Origin: an uncultured Flavobacteriales bacterium | GTDB lineage: Bacteria > Bacteroidota > Bacteroidia > Palsa-965 | NCBI GenBank assembly: GCA_937974275.1 | Contig: CALJIF010000004.1 | Span: 1-13,426 of the forward strand | Direction of reading: 5' to 3' | DNA length: 13,426 bases | In this document: positions 7,857-13,426 of the stretch, piece by piece | How positions within the stretch are numbered: position 1 is the stretch's first letter | Layout of the letters: each line of letters opens with the position of its first letter | The notes under the pieces: model-generated | Database searches by the model: none | What the model was told of the DNA's origin: nothing | The model's input: the letters and a program-made list of their open reading frames with translations, nothing else | Translations under genes and position numbers: made by a program

Positions 7857-7873
7857 GTTATGTCAATGACCAA

Positions 7874-8437
7874 TTAAACAGTCATGATTTCTTTTTCTTT
7901 CGCTTCCAAATGCTTGTCTACTTTAGCACTGTACGTGTCGGTCAGCGTTTGAACTTTCGCCTCAGCTTCTTTCCCTTCATCCTCAGGCAATCCTGCTTTG
8001 ATCAACTTTTTAATTTCTTCATTAGCGTCACGACGGGCATTACGTACGCTCACTTTGGCGTGTTCACCTTCTTCCTTCGATTTTTTTACCAATTGTTTAC
8101 GACGCTCTTCGGTCATTGGCGGAATGGAACAAATGATAACAGTTCCGTTATTGCTGGGAGTAAAACCCAGGTTAGCGGCAAGAATCGCACGCATCAGCGG
8201 ATCCAACATTGATTTTTCCCACGGTTGAATGGAAATTGTTCGAGCGTCGGGAGTATTTACGTTGGCAACCTGACTGAGTGGAGTCATCGACCCGTAATAA
8301 TCAACAAGAACACCTTCAACCATAGAAGCACTGGCGCGACCGCCACGAATTTTGGTCAGTTCCACTTCCAGGTGGTTCACAGCATCGGACATGGACTCTT
8401 CCGTAGTATCTAAAATCAATTGAACTTCTTCATTCAT
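7874..8437 (-). CDS. frr: Ribosome recycling factor
   Basis: This is a 187-residue protein of the usual RRF length. With EF-G it splits post-termination ribosomes into subunits so that ribosome, tRNA and mRNA can be reused. Diagnostic motifs are LTKIRGGRASASMVEGVLVDYYGS (domain I helix into domain II), TPLSQVANV, ISIQPWEKSMLDPL, AILAANLGFTPSNNGTVI, IPPMTEERRKQLVKKSKEEGE and the helix VSVRNARRDANEEIKKL. It is the last gene of the translation block, 44 bp after pyrH, and a strong terminator follows. The gap to pyrH contains a possible promoter of its own, so some frr transcription may be independent of pyrH. Nothing is atypical in the sequence. Confidence 0.97.
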   Translation of the reverse strand: MNEEVQLILDTTEESMSDAVNHLEVELTKIRGGRASASMVEGVLVDYYGSMTPLSQVANVNTPDARTISIQPWEKSMLDPLMRAILAANLGFTPSNNGTVIICSIPPMTEERRKQLVKKSKEEGEHAKVSVRNARRDANEEIKKLIKAGLPEDEGKEAEAKVQTLTDTYSAKVDKHLEAKEKEIMTV

Positions 8438-8458
8438 AATTAAAACGTTTTACGGTTC

Positions 8459-8490
8459 TAAAGTTAGCAAATAGCTGTAGCTTATTTCAA
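8459..8490 (-). promoter_or_regulatory. Possible promoter for frr overlapping the 3' end of pyrH
   Basis: On the minus strand a TTG (8490-8488) is followed after 21 nt by TAACTTTA (8466-8459), one mismatch from the Bacteroidota -7 consensus TAnnTTTG and within the accepted spacing. Transcription would start ~15-20 bp before the frr ATG. Such motifs arise easily by chance, so this is tentative. Confidence 0.3.
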
Positions 8491-9192
8491 TTCCACGATA
8501 GTTCCAACGGACTCTCCGTTTACAACGCGCAACAAATTGCCTTTGGCATTCATGTCGAATACGATGATCGGTAAGTTGTTTTCTTTGCACAGTGTGAATG
8601 CCGTTAAATCCATCACGTTCAGATTTTTCTCATATGCTTCATCGAATGTGATGCGCTCGTACTTCGTTGCTGTTTTATCTTTCTCCGGATCGGCTGTATA
8701 GATACCATCCACGCGAGTACCTTTCAGAACAACATTGGCTTCAATTTCAACCGCGCGTAAAGTTGCCGCAGTATCGGTGGTGAAGTAGGGATTACCTGTT
8801 CCGGCTCCAAAAATGACGACACGATTTTTCTCGAGGTGGCGTACGGCGCGCCTGCGAATAAATGGTTCGCTGATTTGACGCATTTCAATTGCGGATTGTA
8901 ATCGTGTTGGAACACCGGCTTTCTCCAATGCCGATTGCAATGCCAGACTGTTAATCATTGTAGCCAGCATGCCCATATAATCGCCTTGAACGCGATCAAT
9001 GCCGCCTTTTTCGGCTTGTATTCCACGGAAAATATTTCCACCTCCAATTACAATGGCCACTTGTGCACCAGCATCGACGATTGTTTTTATTTCCGCTGCG
9101 TATTGTGTAAGCAGATCGTTGTCAATGCCATACAGCTTCGATCCCATAAGCGCTTCACCGCTTAACTTCAATAGAACTCTTTTGTACTTCAT
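8482..9192 (-). CDS. pyrH: UMP kinase (uridylate kinase)
   Basis: This 236-residue cytoplasmic enzyme phosphorylates UMP to UDP with ATP in pyrimidine nucleotide synthesis. It belongs to the bacterial amino-acid-kinase-fold UMP kinases, which form hexamers and are usually regulated by GTP and UTP. Visible motifs are YKRVLLKLSGEAL near the N-terminus, the glycine-rich VIGGGNIFRG, GDYMGMLATMINSLAL, the nucleotide-binding stretch GAGTGNPYFTTDTAA, DGIYTADPEKD, and the C-terminal VMDLTAFTLCKENNLPIIVFDM. Length and start are normal. A terminator-like hairpin with eight U residues lies just upstream, between tsf and pyrH, so expression depends on read-through or on a promoter that I could not identify. 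Confidence 0.97.
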   Translation of the reverse strand: MKYKRVLLKLSGEALMGSKLYGIDNDLLTQYAAEIKTIVDAGAQVAIVIGGGNIFRGIQAEKGGIDRVQGDYMGMLATMINSLALQSALEKAGVPTRLQSAIEMRQISEPFIRRRAVRHLEKNRVVIFGAGTGNPYFTTDTAATLRAVEIEANVVLKGTRVDGIYTADPEKDKTATKYERITFDEAYEKNLNVMDLTAFTLCKENNLPIIVFDMNAKGNLLRVVNGESVGTIVELK

Positions 9193-9209
9193 GCCATTGG
9201 TATTTGGTC

Positions 9210-9237
9210 AAAAAAAATCCCTCCGAATGGGAGGGAT
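9210..9237 (-). terminator. Intrinsic terminator between tsf and pyrH
   Basis: On the minus strand the stem ATCCCTCC/GGAGGGAT (arms 9230-9237 and 9217-9224, 5-nt loop) is 8 bp, GC-rich, and runs directly into eight T residues (9217-9210). It starts 18 bp after the tsf stop codon and ends about 17 bp before the pyrH ATG. It is a textbook intrinsic terminator, yet it lies inside a block of co-directional genes, so it probably sets partial termination and lowers pyrH-frr output relative to the ribosomal genes. Confidence 0.85.
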
Positions 9238-9255
9238 AAATTATGCAATAATTAA

Positions 9256-10077
9256 TTATCCGAGAGCGATACGTTTGAAGCCGGTGATTTTAGCTTCCTT
9301 GTCTGCGTCTGCAAGATATTGAGCAACTGTTTTCTTTCCGTCTTTAATAAACTCTTGGTTAACCAAAGTAGATTCTTTGTAGAATTTGTTGATTTTACCT
9401 TGTGCGATTTTCTCAACCATGTCTTCAGGTTTGCCTTCAGCACGAATTAATTCGCGAGCAATTTCCAATTCACGGTTCAACATTTCCTGATCTACATCGT
9501 CTTTGTCAACAGCTACAGGAGCCATAGCGGCAACTTGCATAGCAATATCTTTCGCAACGTTTTCAGGAACAACTTTTGAGAAACCTACAATACAAGCTAA
9601 TTTGTTACCCGGGTGGTTATACGCGATAACCATTCCTGCTTCGTGTTGCTCGTATCCTGACAATTCAATCTTCTCTCCGATCTTGCCCACCATTTCGATT
9701 ACCTTTTCGCCGATAGAAACACCTTCATAAGGTAATGCTACCAAAGCAGCTAAATCGGCAGGCTTGCTGTTCAATGCAATTTCAGCGAATGCATTAGCAG
9801 TCTTATCGAAATCTTCGTTTTTAGCAACGAAGTCAGTTTCGCAATTCAGAACAGTAACAATTCCACGTGTTCCGTTTGATTTAGCAATAACTAAACCTTC
9901 TTTAGCATCACGTTCGCTACGGTTAGCAGCAACTTTTTGACCTTTCTTACGAAGAATGTCAACCGCTGCTTCGAAATCACCATTAGCTTCGGTCAACGCT
10001 TTTTTGCAATCCATCATACCGGCACCAGTCATGGTGCGCAGTTTATTTACATCTGAAGCAGTAATAGTAACTGACAT
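9256..10077 (-). CDS. tsf: Translation elongation factor Ts
   Basis: This 273-residue guanine-nucleotide exchange factor releases GDP from EF-Tu so that it can bind GTP and aminoacyl-tRNA again. The N-terminal UBA-like module carries the signature LRTMTGAGMMDCKKALTEA, followed by GDFEAAVDILRKKG. The core opens with LNCETDFVAKNEDF, containing the conserved TDFVA loop that displaces Mg2+ in EF-Tu. Two dimerisation-type subdomains follow, and the C-terminal helix region (LVNQEFIKDGKKTVAQYL) is also typical. Length is normal for the family. It lies 33 bp after rpsB, the near-universal bacterial partner, and is followed by a strong intrinsic terminator, making it the last gene of the full-strength part of the operon. 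Confidence 0.97.
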   Translation of the reverse strand: MSVTITASDVNKLRTMTGAGMMDCKKALTEANGDFEAAVDILRKKGQKVAANRSERDAKEGLVIAKSNGTRGIVTVLNCETDFVAKNEDFDKTANAFAEIALNSKPADLAALVALPYEGVSIGEKVIEMVGKIGEKIELSGYEQHEAGMVIAYNHPGNKLACIVGFSKVVPENVAKDIAMQVAAMAPVAVDKDDVDQEMLNRELEIARELIRAEGKPEDMVEKIAQGKINKFYKESTLVNQEFIKDGKKTVAQYLADADKEAKITGFKRIALG

Positions 10078-10110
10078 GGTAATATTGTATTCGAATTAGT
10101 AATTAATCTT

Positions 10111-10977
10111 TTAAGCGCGACTTGGTCTGCGAGCACCGCCTTTAGAAGCAGGACCTTTGGAAGCAGGACCTTTAGAGGCAGGACGCTTCTTACGCTCACC
10201 GCCATCTTCAGCATCAACGTCAAACTTGCTCTTGCGAACACCATCTTCGTTGAATTCTTCGCCATCATCTTCACCTTTGTCTTTATCGTTCTTACGCTCT
10301 TCCAAACCTTCAGCGATTGCCTGATTCACGATATCAATGATCAACTTCACAGAAGTAGAAGCATCGTCGTTCGCGGGAATTGCGTAATCAACTTCGTTTG
10401 GATTTGAGTTGGTATCAACGATTGCAAAAGTTGGGATGCCCAAGCGGTGTGCTTCCGCAACAGCAATATGTTCTTTAACGATGTCTACGATAAACAATGC
10501 AGCCGGCAAACGGTTAAGATCTGCAATAGATCCCAACTGGTGCTCTAACTTCGCACGCTCACGAGACAACATTAATTTTTCTTTCTTCGAAAGGTTGTCA
10601 AAAGTGCCGTCAACAGCCATTTTGTCGATTGACGCCATTTTGCGAACCGCCTTACGGATAGTTGCAAAGTTGGTTAACATTCCACCCGGCCAACGCTCAG
10701 TAACATAAGGCATGTTAACCTTCTTAACTGATTCCGCAACGATATCTTTTGCCTGCTTTTTAGTAGCAACGAACAAAATTTTCTTGCCTGAACGAGCGAT
10801 AGCTTTCAATGCGTTGCACGCATCATCCAACTTCACTACAGTTTTGTTCAGGTCGATGATGTGGATTCCGTTCTTCTCAGTGAAGATATACGGAGCCATT
10901 GCAGGGTTCCACTTGCGTTTGAGGTGACCAAAGTGTGCACCTGCTTCTAGTAATTCGTTGAACGATGTTCTGGACAT
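10111..10977 (-). CDS. rpsB: 30S ribosomal protein S2 with an extended charged C-terminal tail
   Basis: This is a 288-residue protein of the 30S subunit; S2 sits at the head-body junction and is needed for S1 docking in many bacteria. The core (residues 1-~226) shows LLEAGAHFGHLKRKWNPAM, IHIIDLNKT, FVATKKQAKDIV, VTERWPGGMLTNF, PAALFIVDIVKEHIAVAEA, LGIPTFAIVDTNSNPNEVDY and IPANDDASTSVKLI. Residues ~227-288 are an extra tail: first acidic (DKGEDDGEEFNED), then basic and repetitive, with PASKG three times in a row at 266-280 and a GGARRPSRA end. Tails of this kind vary among Bacteroidota; a function is not known to me. It is preceded by rpsI (32 bp) and followed by tsf (33 bp). Confidence 0.97.
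   Translation of the reverse strand: MSRTSFNELLEAGAHFGHLKRKWNPAMAPYIFTEKNGIHIIDLNKTVVKLDDACNALKAIARSGKKILFVATKKQAKDIVAESVKKVNMPYVTERWPGGMLTNFATIRKAVRKMASIDKMAVDGTFDNLSKKEKLMLSRERAKLEHQLGSIADLNRLPAALFIVDIVKEHIAVAEAHRLGIPTFAIVDTNSNPNEVDYAIPANDDASTSVKLIIDIVNQAIAEGLEERKNDKDKGEDDGEEFNEDGVRKSKFDVDAEDGGERKKRPASKGPASKGPASKGGARRPSRA
10141..10185 (-). repeat. Three tandem 15-bp units in the rpsB tail
   Basis: Three consecutive 15-bp units at 10141-10155, 10156-10170 and 10171-10185 share the plus-strand pattern TTTagaaGCAGGACc, differing at one to three positions. They encode the PASKG repeats of the S2 tail. The near-identical DNA, not just the protein, indicates recent slippage or duplication, so copy number may vary between strains. 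Confidence 0.85.
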
Positions 10978-11009
10978 GTACTTCGACGCTATAAATTGAA
11001 TAATCTGGA

Positions 11010-11396
11010 TTAACGTTTGCTGAACTGGAAGCGACGACGTGCTTTACGACGACCGAACTTCTTACGTTCAACCATTCTTGGGTCACGAGTCATGAGACCT
11101 TCCGCGCGCAATTTTGTTTTTAACTGCTCATCGTTGTCAACCAATGCACGAGCAATGCCCAAACGGATTGCTTCCGCCTGGCCATTCATTCCGCCACCGC
11201 TAACATTGACAGTTACATCGTACTGACCAAGAGTATCGGTAGTAGCGAATGCTTGCAACACTTTATTTTGTAATACTTCTGTTGAGAAGTAATTTTTTAA
11301 ATCACGGTTGTTGATGATTACGTTACCGTTGCCACGCTCCATGTAAACTCGAGCTACAGCGGTTTTACGACGGCCGATTGTATTCGTAACTTCCAT
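11010..11396 (-). CDS. rpsI: 30S ribosomal protein S9
   Basis: This 128-residue protein of the 30S head has a C-terminal tail that reaches the P-site tRNA. It shows the usual blocks: TIGRRKTAVARVYMERGNG at the start, VSGGGMNGQAEAIRLGIARAL in the middle, and DPRMVERKKFGRRKARRRFQFSKR at the end, with the invariant terminal Lys-Arg that contacts the tRNA. Length is normal for Bacteroidota. Its ATG shares one base with the rplM stop codon (TAATG), so L13 and S9, which are paired in almost all bacteria, are likely translationally coupled. rpsB follows after 32 bp. Confidence 0.97.
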   Translation of the reverse strand: MEVTNTIGRRKTAVARVYMERGNGNVIINNRDLKNYFSTEVLQNKVLQAFATTDTLGQYDVTVNVSGGGMNGQAEAIRLGIARALVDNDEQLKTKLRAEGLMTRDPRMVERKKFGRRKARRRFQFSKR

Positions 11397-11860
11397 TATT
11401 GACGTTCTTTAACTGTGTTCAAATCTACTGTTGCCGGATTCTGCGCTTCGTGCTTGTGTTCAGTACCCGCATAAACGAATACATTACGACGCAGACGATC
11501 ACCCAACTTTGTTTTAGGTAACATACGCCCGATAGCCAATTCCAATACCTTTTCAGGTTTTGTAGCCAGGAGTTCGCGTGGGGTAGCAAAACGCTGCCCG
11601 CCCGGATAGCCGGTGTGACGCGTATACACCTTGTCGTTCAGCTTGCTTCCAGTGAAGCGCACCTTATCGGCGTTGATGATAATTACGTTATCTCCACAGT
11701 CAACGTGCGGAGTGTAATTGGTTTTGTGCTTACCTCTAACAAGGTATGCCACTTTAGATGCTAAGCGACCAACGGTTTCGTTTTCCGCGTCCACCAGCAA
11801 CCAATTTTTCTGTACCGTAGCTTTATTAGCTGAAACGGTTTTGTAGGATAAAGTATCCAC
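11396..11860 (-). CDS. rplM: 50S ribosomal protein L13 (GTG start)
   Basis: This 154-residue early-assembly protein of the 50S subunit is the first gene of the translation block. Motifs are WLLVDAENETVGRLASKVAYLVRGKHK, YTPHVDCGDNVIIINADKVRFTG, KVYTRHTGYPGG, and IGRMLPKTKLGDRLRRNVFVYAG, with a short C-terminal extension beyond the ~142-residue enterobacterial form. The chosen start is GTG at 11860-11858: it gives the N-terminus MDTLSYKTVSANKA, which is typical in this phylum, and no in-frame ATG fits better. AAGG lies 3 bp upstream (11867-11864), one of the few Shine-Dalgarno-like sequences in the window. A promoter is seen about 55 bp upstream. The stop overlaps the rpsI start by one base. 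Confidence 0.97.
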   Translation of the reverse strand: MDTLSYKTVSANKATVQKNWLLVDAENETVGRLASKVAYLVRGKHKTNYTPHVDCGDNVIIINADKVRFTGSKLNDKVYTRHTGYPGGQRFATPRELLATKPEKVLELAIGRMLPKTKLGDRLRRNVFVYAGTEHKHEAQNPATVDLNTVKERQ

Positions 11861-11915
11861 GAGCCTTATAATTGAATAGTTCTACTAATGCAGATTGTCC
11901 CTTCTAACGGGGGTG

Positions 11916-11946
11916 CGAAGATAAGCAGAAAATTACTTCTACCAAA
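11916..11946 (-). promoter_or_regulatory. Bacteroidota-type promoter of the rplM operon
   Basis: On the minus strand TTTG (11946-11943) is followed after 19 nt by TATCTTCG (11923-11916) and then CACCCCC. This matches the Bacteroidota primary-sigma pattern of TTG at -33 and TAnnTTTG at -7, with one change (C for T) in the -7 element; TATCTT(T)GCACCC-like sequences are common at strong genes in this phylum. The start would lie near 11910, giving a leader of about 50 nt before the GTG of rplM. No known ribosomal-protein leader structure was recognised in that leader. Confidence 0.65.
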
Positions 11947-12151
11947 TTTATCGACAAATAAATTGTGCAAAAGATGTTTGGAGCGGGCCGGGTGATTTAA
12001 GATGGATATTGAATATGCGTGTAAATAGCTGAAAAGCAATAAAATAGGACATTAAATTCGATGTGCGAATGTACGACATTTCTACGGTTTCTCTGTGAAT
12101 AGCATCGACGAATGGTGGATTTGGGGAGGGAAAGAGTGGGATTTGGTCCTT

Positions 12152-12188
12152 TAATACGTTGAAGGTTTATTAAACCTTCAACGTATTA
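12152..12188. repeat. Perfect palindrome, 18-bp arms, 1-nt spacer (copy 1)
   Basis: The arm 12152-12169 (TAATACGTTGAAGGTTTA) is exactly complementary to 12171-12188, with only T12170 between them. It shares its central part, AAGGTTT around a single T and AAACCTT, and its exact geometry with a second palindrome 126 bp away, which suggests one family of intergenic elements. With no T-tract on either side it does not look like a classic intrinsic terminator; a 1-nt loop would fold in RNA with several central bases open. Confidence 0.85.
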
Positions 12189-12277
12189 CGCTCGAATTTG
12201 ATGTCCACCAATGAACAGGATTATTTGGTCTGCACGTCGATAAAGGAATTAAGTTAATGACTGCTCAGTTATAAGTC

Positions 12278-12314
12278 TTAGACCTTTAAGGTTTTTAAAA
12301 CCTTAAAGGTCTAA
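12278..12314. repeat. Perfect palindrome, 18-bp arms, 1-nt spacer (copy 2)
   Basis: The arm 12278-12295 (TTAGACCTTTAAGGTTTT) is exactly complementary to 12297-12314, with T12296 between. It begins 15 bp after the stop codon of the phosphatase gene on the minus strand, so it probably ends or protects the 3' end of that mRNA. The outer halves of the arms differ from copy 1 while the core AAGGTTT/AAACCTT is shared. Confidence 0.85.
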
Positions 12315-12329
12315 AGTGGAATTCTTCAT

Positions 12330-13426
12330 CTATCTCACCCGAATCCCAACCATCAATACATCATCAATCTGCTCCAACGTCCCTTTCCACGTGTCAAAAG
12401 TATTGTTGAGCCAAGCCTCCTGCTGACTGCAGGACTCAGTACTTATTCTTACGAGTTCTTCCCGCAGTCTTGAACTCTTGTACTTCTTGCTTCCTGCTGA
12501 ACCTCCAAATTGGTCAGCATAACCGTCGGAACCACTGTAAATCATGTCGCCCGACTCTAATGCGTACTCGTGCAGTGTAAATGGAGCCGCAACTTCACCC
12601 CATTTCCCTACGGGTTGCTTGTCCGGTTTTAATGTTGTCATTATTCCATTGCGGACAATCCAAACGGGATTATTGGCTCCGGCTGACTGTAATGTGCGAC
12701 GCTTAGTATCTATACGAAGTAAAACGGCATCCATAGAATCGAGCGTGCCTTGTGCTTTTGTTCTACTTAATGTTGCAGTAATTTTCTCGCGCAGTTTTGT
12801 GAAAATAACACTTGGTGTCGCTTCTGGATGAGTGACAACGGTTTCATTTAAAAATGTCGAACACATTACACTCATAAATGCACCCGGAACTCCATGGCCT
12901 GTACAATCTGCGATGCAAATCCAAACATCATCACCGCGATCCTGGATCCACCAAAAGTCTCCCCCAACAATATCCTTTGGTCGATTTATGATAAAGGAGT
13001 CTGCGAAGTGTTGCAATAAATGACTTTTGTCGGGCATGACAGCCTCTTGTATTTTGCGCGCATAGAGAATGCTGTCAGTGATGTTTTTATTTTTTTCTTC
13101 AATGACTTGCTGTGTTTGGCGAAGTAGCTCTTCTGATTTCTTGCCCATGTTTATCCTTCCATATAGCAATGCCATCAATACGATCAATCCTACAATAGAA
13201 AAGAGAACCACGCTAACCAACCAACTTTGTCGGACATTTTGTTTTTCCAGAATGGCTAACTCTTTCTCGTTCTTTTCTTTTTTGTACCGCTCTTCCGTAT
13301 CACGAATGCTTTTTGCTTTTTCAGCGTTTAGCAAAGTGTCCTTAATGGCTTCGTATCGCTCAACTTCAACTAAGGCTTCTTTATGTTTCCCGGACGTGAA
13401 CAAGATTTCCGCCCGGGCTTGCCTGT
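12330..13426 (-). CDS. SpoIIE-type PP2C serine phosphatase with transmembrane helix and TPR remnant (5' truncated)
   Basis: This is the C-terminal part of a membrane signalling protein; the frame is open to the right window edge, so the TTG at 13403 is not the true start. Numbering from that TTG, the first ~55 residues look like the end of a TPR array passing into a basic coiled coil (ERYKKEKNEKELAILEKQ), then a transmembrane helix at 61-83, a second short coiled coil, and a SpoIIE/RsbU-type PP2C domain at ~108-356. Metal-binding positions are present: GGDF (Asp149), ADCTGHGVPGAFMS (Asp167), SGSDGYADQFGG (Asp293) and QIDDVLMV (Asp347/348). Such TPR-TM-SpoIIE proteins are common in Bacteroidota and dephosphorylate serine residues on anti-sigma-antagonist-type partners. 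The target is not in the window. The catalytic domain should be active and cytoplasmic. Confidence 0.88.
   Translation of the reverse strand, partial: RQARAEILFTSGKHKEALVEVERYEAIKDTLLNAEKAKSIRDTEERYKKEKNEKELAILEKQNVRQSWLVSVVLFSIVGLIVLMALLYGRINMGKKSEELLRQTQQVIEEKNKNITDSILYARKIQEAVMPDKSHLLQHFADSFIINRPKDIVGGDFWWIQDRGDDVWICIADCTGHGVPGAFMSVMCSTFLNETVVTHPEATPSVIFTKLREKITATLSRTKAQGTLDSMDAVLLRIDTKRRTLQSAGANNPVWIVRNGIMTTLKPDKQPVGKWGEVAAPFTLHEYALESGDMIYSGSDGYADQFGGSAGSKKYKSSRLREELVRISTESCSQQEAWLNNTFDTWKGTLEQIDDVLMVGIRVR

Larger units (their letters stand above)
7591..7873. other. Gene-free gap between the SRPBCC gene and frr, with a GC-rich core
   Basis: No convincing gene is seen in these 283 bp. The left ~70 bp are AT-rich and would hold the SRPBCC promoter. 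The right end holds the terminator after frr. Between them, about 7681-7800 is roughly 53% G+C by hand count, clearly richer than the flanking intergenic DNA, with small potential stems (TGCG-AAA-CGCA and CGGG/CCCG on the minus strand). It could be a small RNA, a decayed gene, or neither. No tRNA T-loop or other recognisable RNA signature was found. Confidence 0.4.
11861..12329. other. 469-bp gene-free region between rplM and the phosphatase gene
   Basis: No convincing gene is seen on either strand. Nearest rplM lie its leader and promoter. Nearest the phosphatase gene lie two long palindromes, described separately. The stretch 11950-12150 between these shows nothing recognisable: no tRNA-like arms, no CRISPR-like spacing, no coding pattern. 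Confidence 0.7.

Noticed and set aside
7667..7873. 68-residue open frame on the minus strand after frr
   Set aside because: It starts with TTG directly at the frr stop and runs through the terminator hairpin; the translation shows no family resemblance.
8999..9322. 107-residue plus-strand open frame across the pyrH start and tsf end
   Set aside because: It is antisense to conserved genes and crosses the tsf-pyrH terminator.
12152..12314. CRISPR array or insertion-sequence ends
   Set aside because: There are only two palindromes, with different outer arms and no spacers, transposase or target-site duplication.
13401..13403. TTG as the start of the SpoIIE-type phosphatase
   Set aside because: The frame remains open to the window edge with TPR-like sequence; a start there would remove the sensor half.

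Overview
The window is a chromosomal segment of a member of the Bacteroidota, probably a Flavobacteriia- or Chitinophagia-like lineage; the sequence alone does not fix the genus. Three things point there: two secreted proteins end in type IX secretion (T9SS) type A C-terminal sorting domains; the ribosomal genes run rplM-rpsI-rpsB-tsf-pyrH-frr in one block; and most starts lack a clear Shine-Dalgarno, while a Bacteroidota-type -33/-7 promoter (TTTG, 19 nt, TATCTTCG) precedes rplM.

Layout. Positions 2-568 (+) hold the 3' end of a secreted LamG-domain protein with a T9SS tail, followed by a 14-bp hairpin that abuts the start of an AhpD-like carboxymuconolactone decarboxylase-family gene (635-1255, +). 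Converging on it with a single base between the stop codons is a two-gene minus-strand unit: an 1130-residue secreted multidomain T9SS cargo protein (2966-6358) and a 570-residue predicted outer-membrane beta-barrel (1257-2969), joined by an ATGA overlap. Upstream is a second ATGA-overlapped pair: an SRPBCC-fold protein with an N-terminal membrane anchor (7048-7590) and a YdeI/DUF1801-type protein with an N-terminal cysteine cluster (6431-7051).

Positions 7874-11860 (-) hold the translation block: L13, S9, S2, EF-Ts, UMP kinase and ribosome recycling factor. It has a promoter upstream of rplM, an internal terminator-like hairpin between tsf and pyrH, and a bidirectional terminator after frr. 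Upstream of it is a gene-free stretch of about 470 bp with two perfect 18-bp-arm palindromes of the same design. At the right edge is the C-terminal part of a TPR/transmembrane/SpoIIE-type PP2C phosphatase signalling protein (12330-13426, -), cut by the window end.

How the genes relate. The translation block is housekeeping: two ribosomal proteins of each subunit type or assembly stage, an elongation factor, a pyrimidine nucleotide kinase and the recycling factor. The accessory part centres on cell-surface proteins. The best candidate for an undescribed system is the coupled pair of a large cysteine-paired Ig-like surface protein and an outer-membrane barrel, which may act as a secretion, anchoring or surface-complex partner. 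That role is inferred from gene context and is not demonstrated here.
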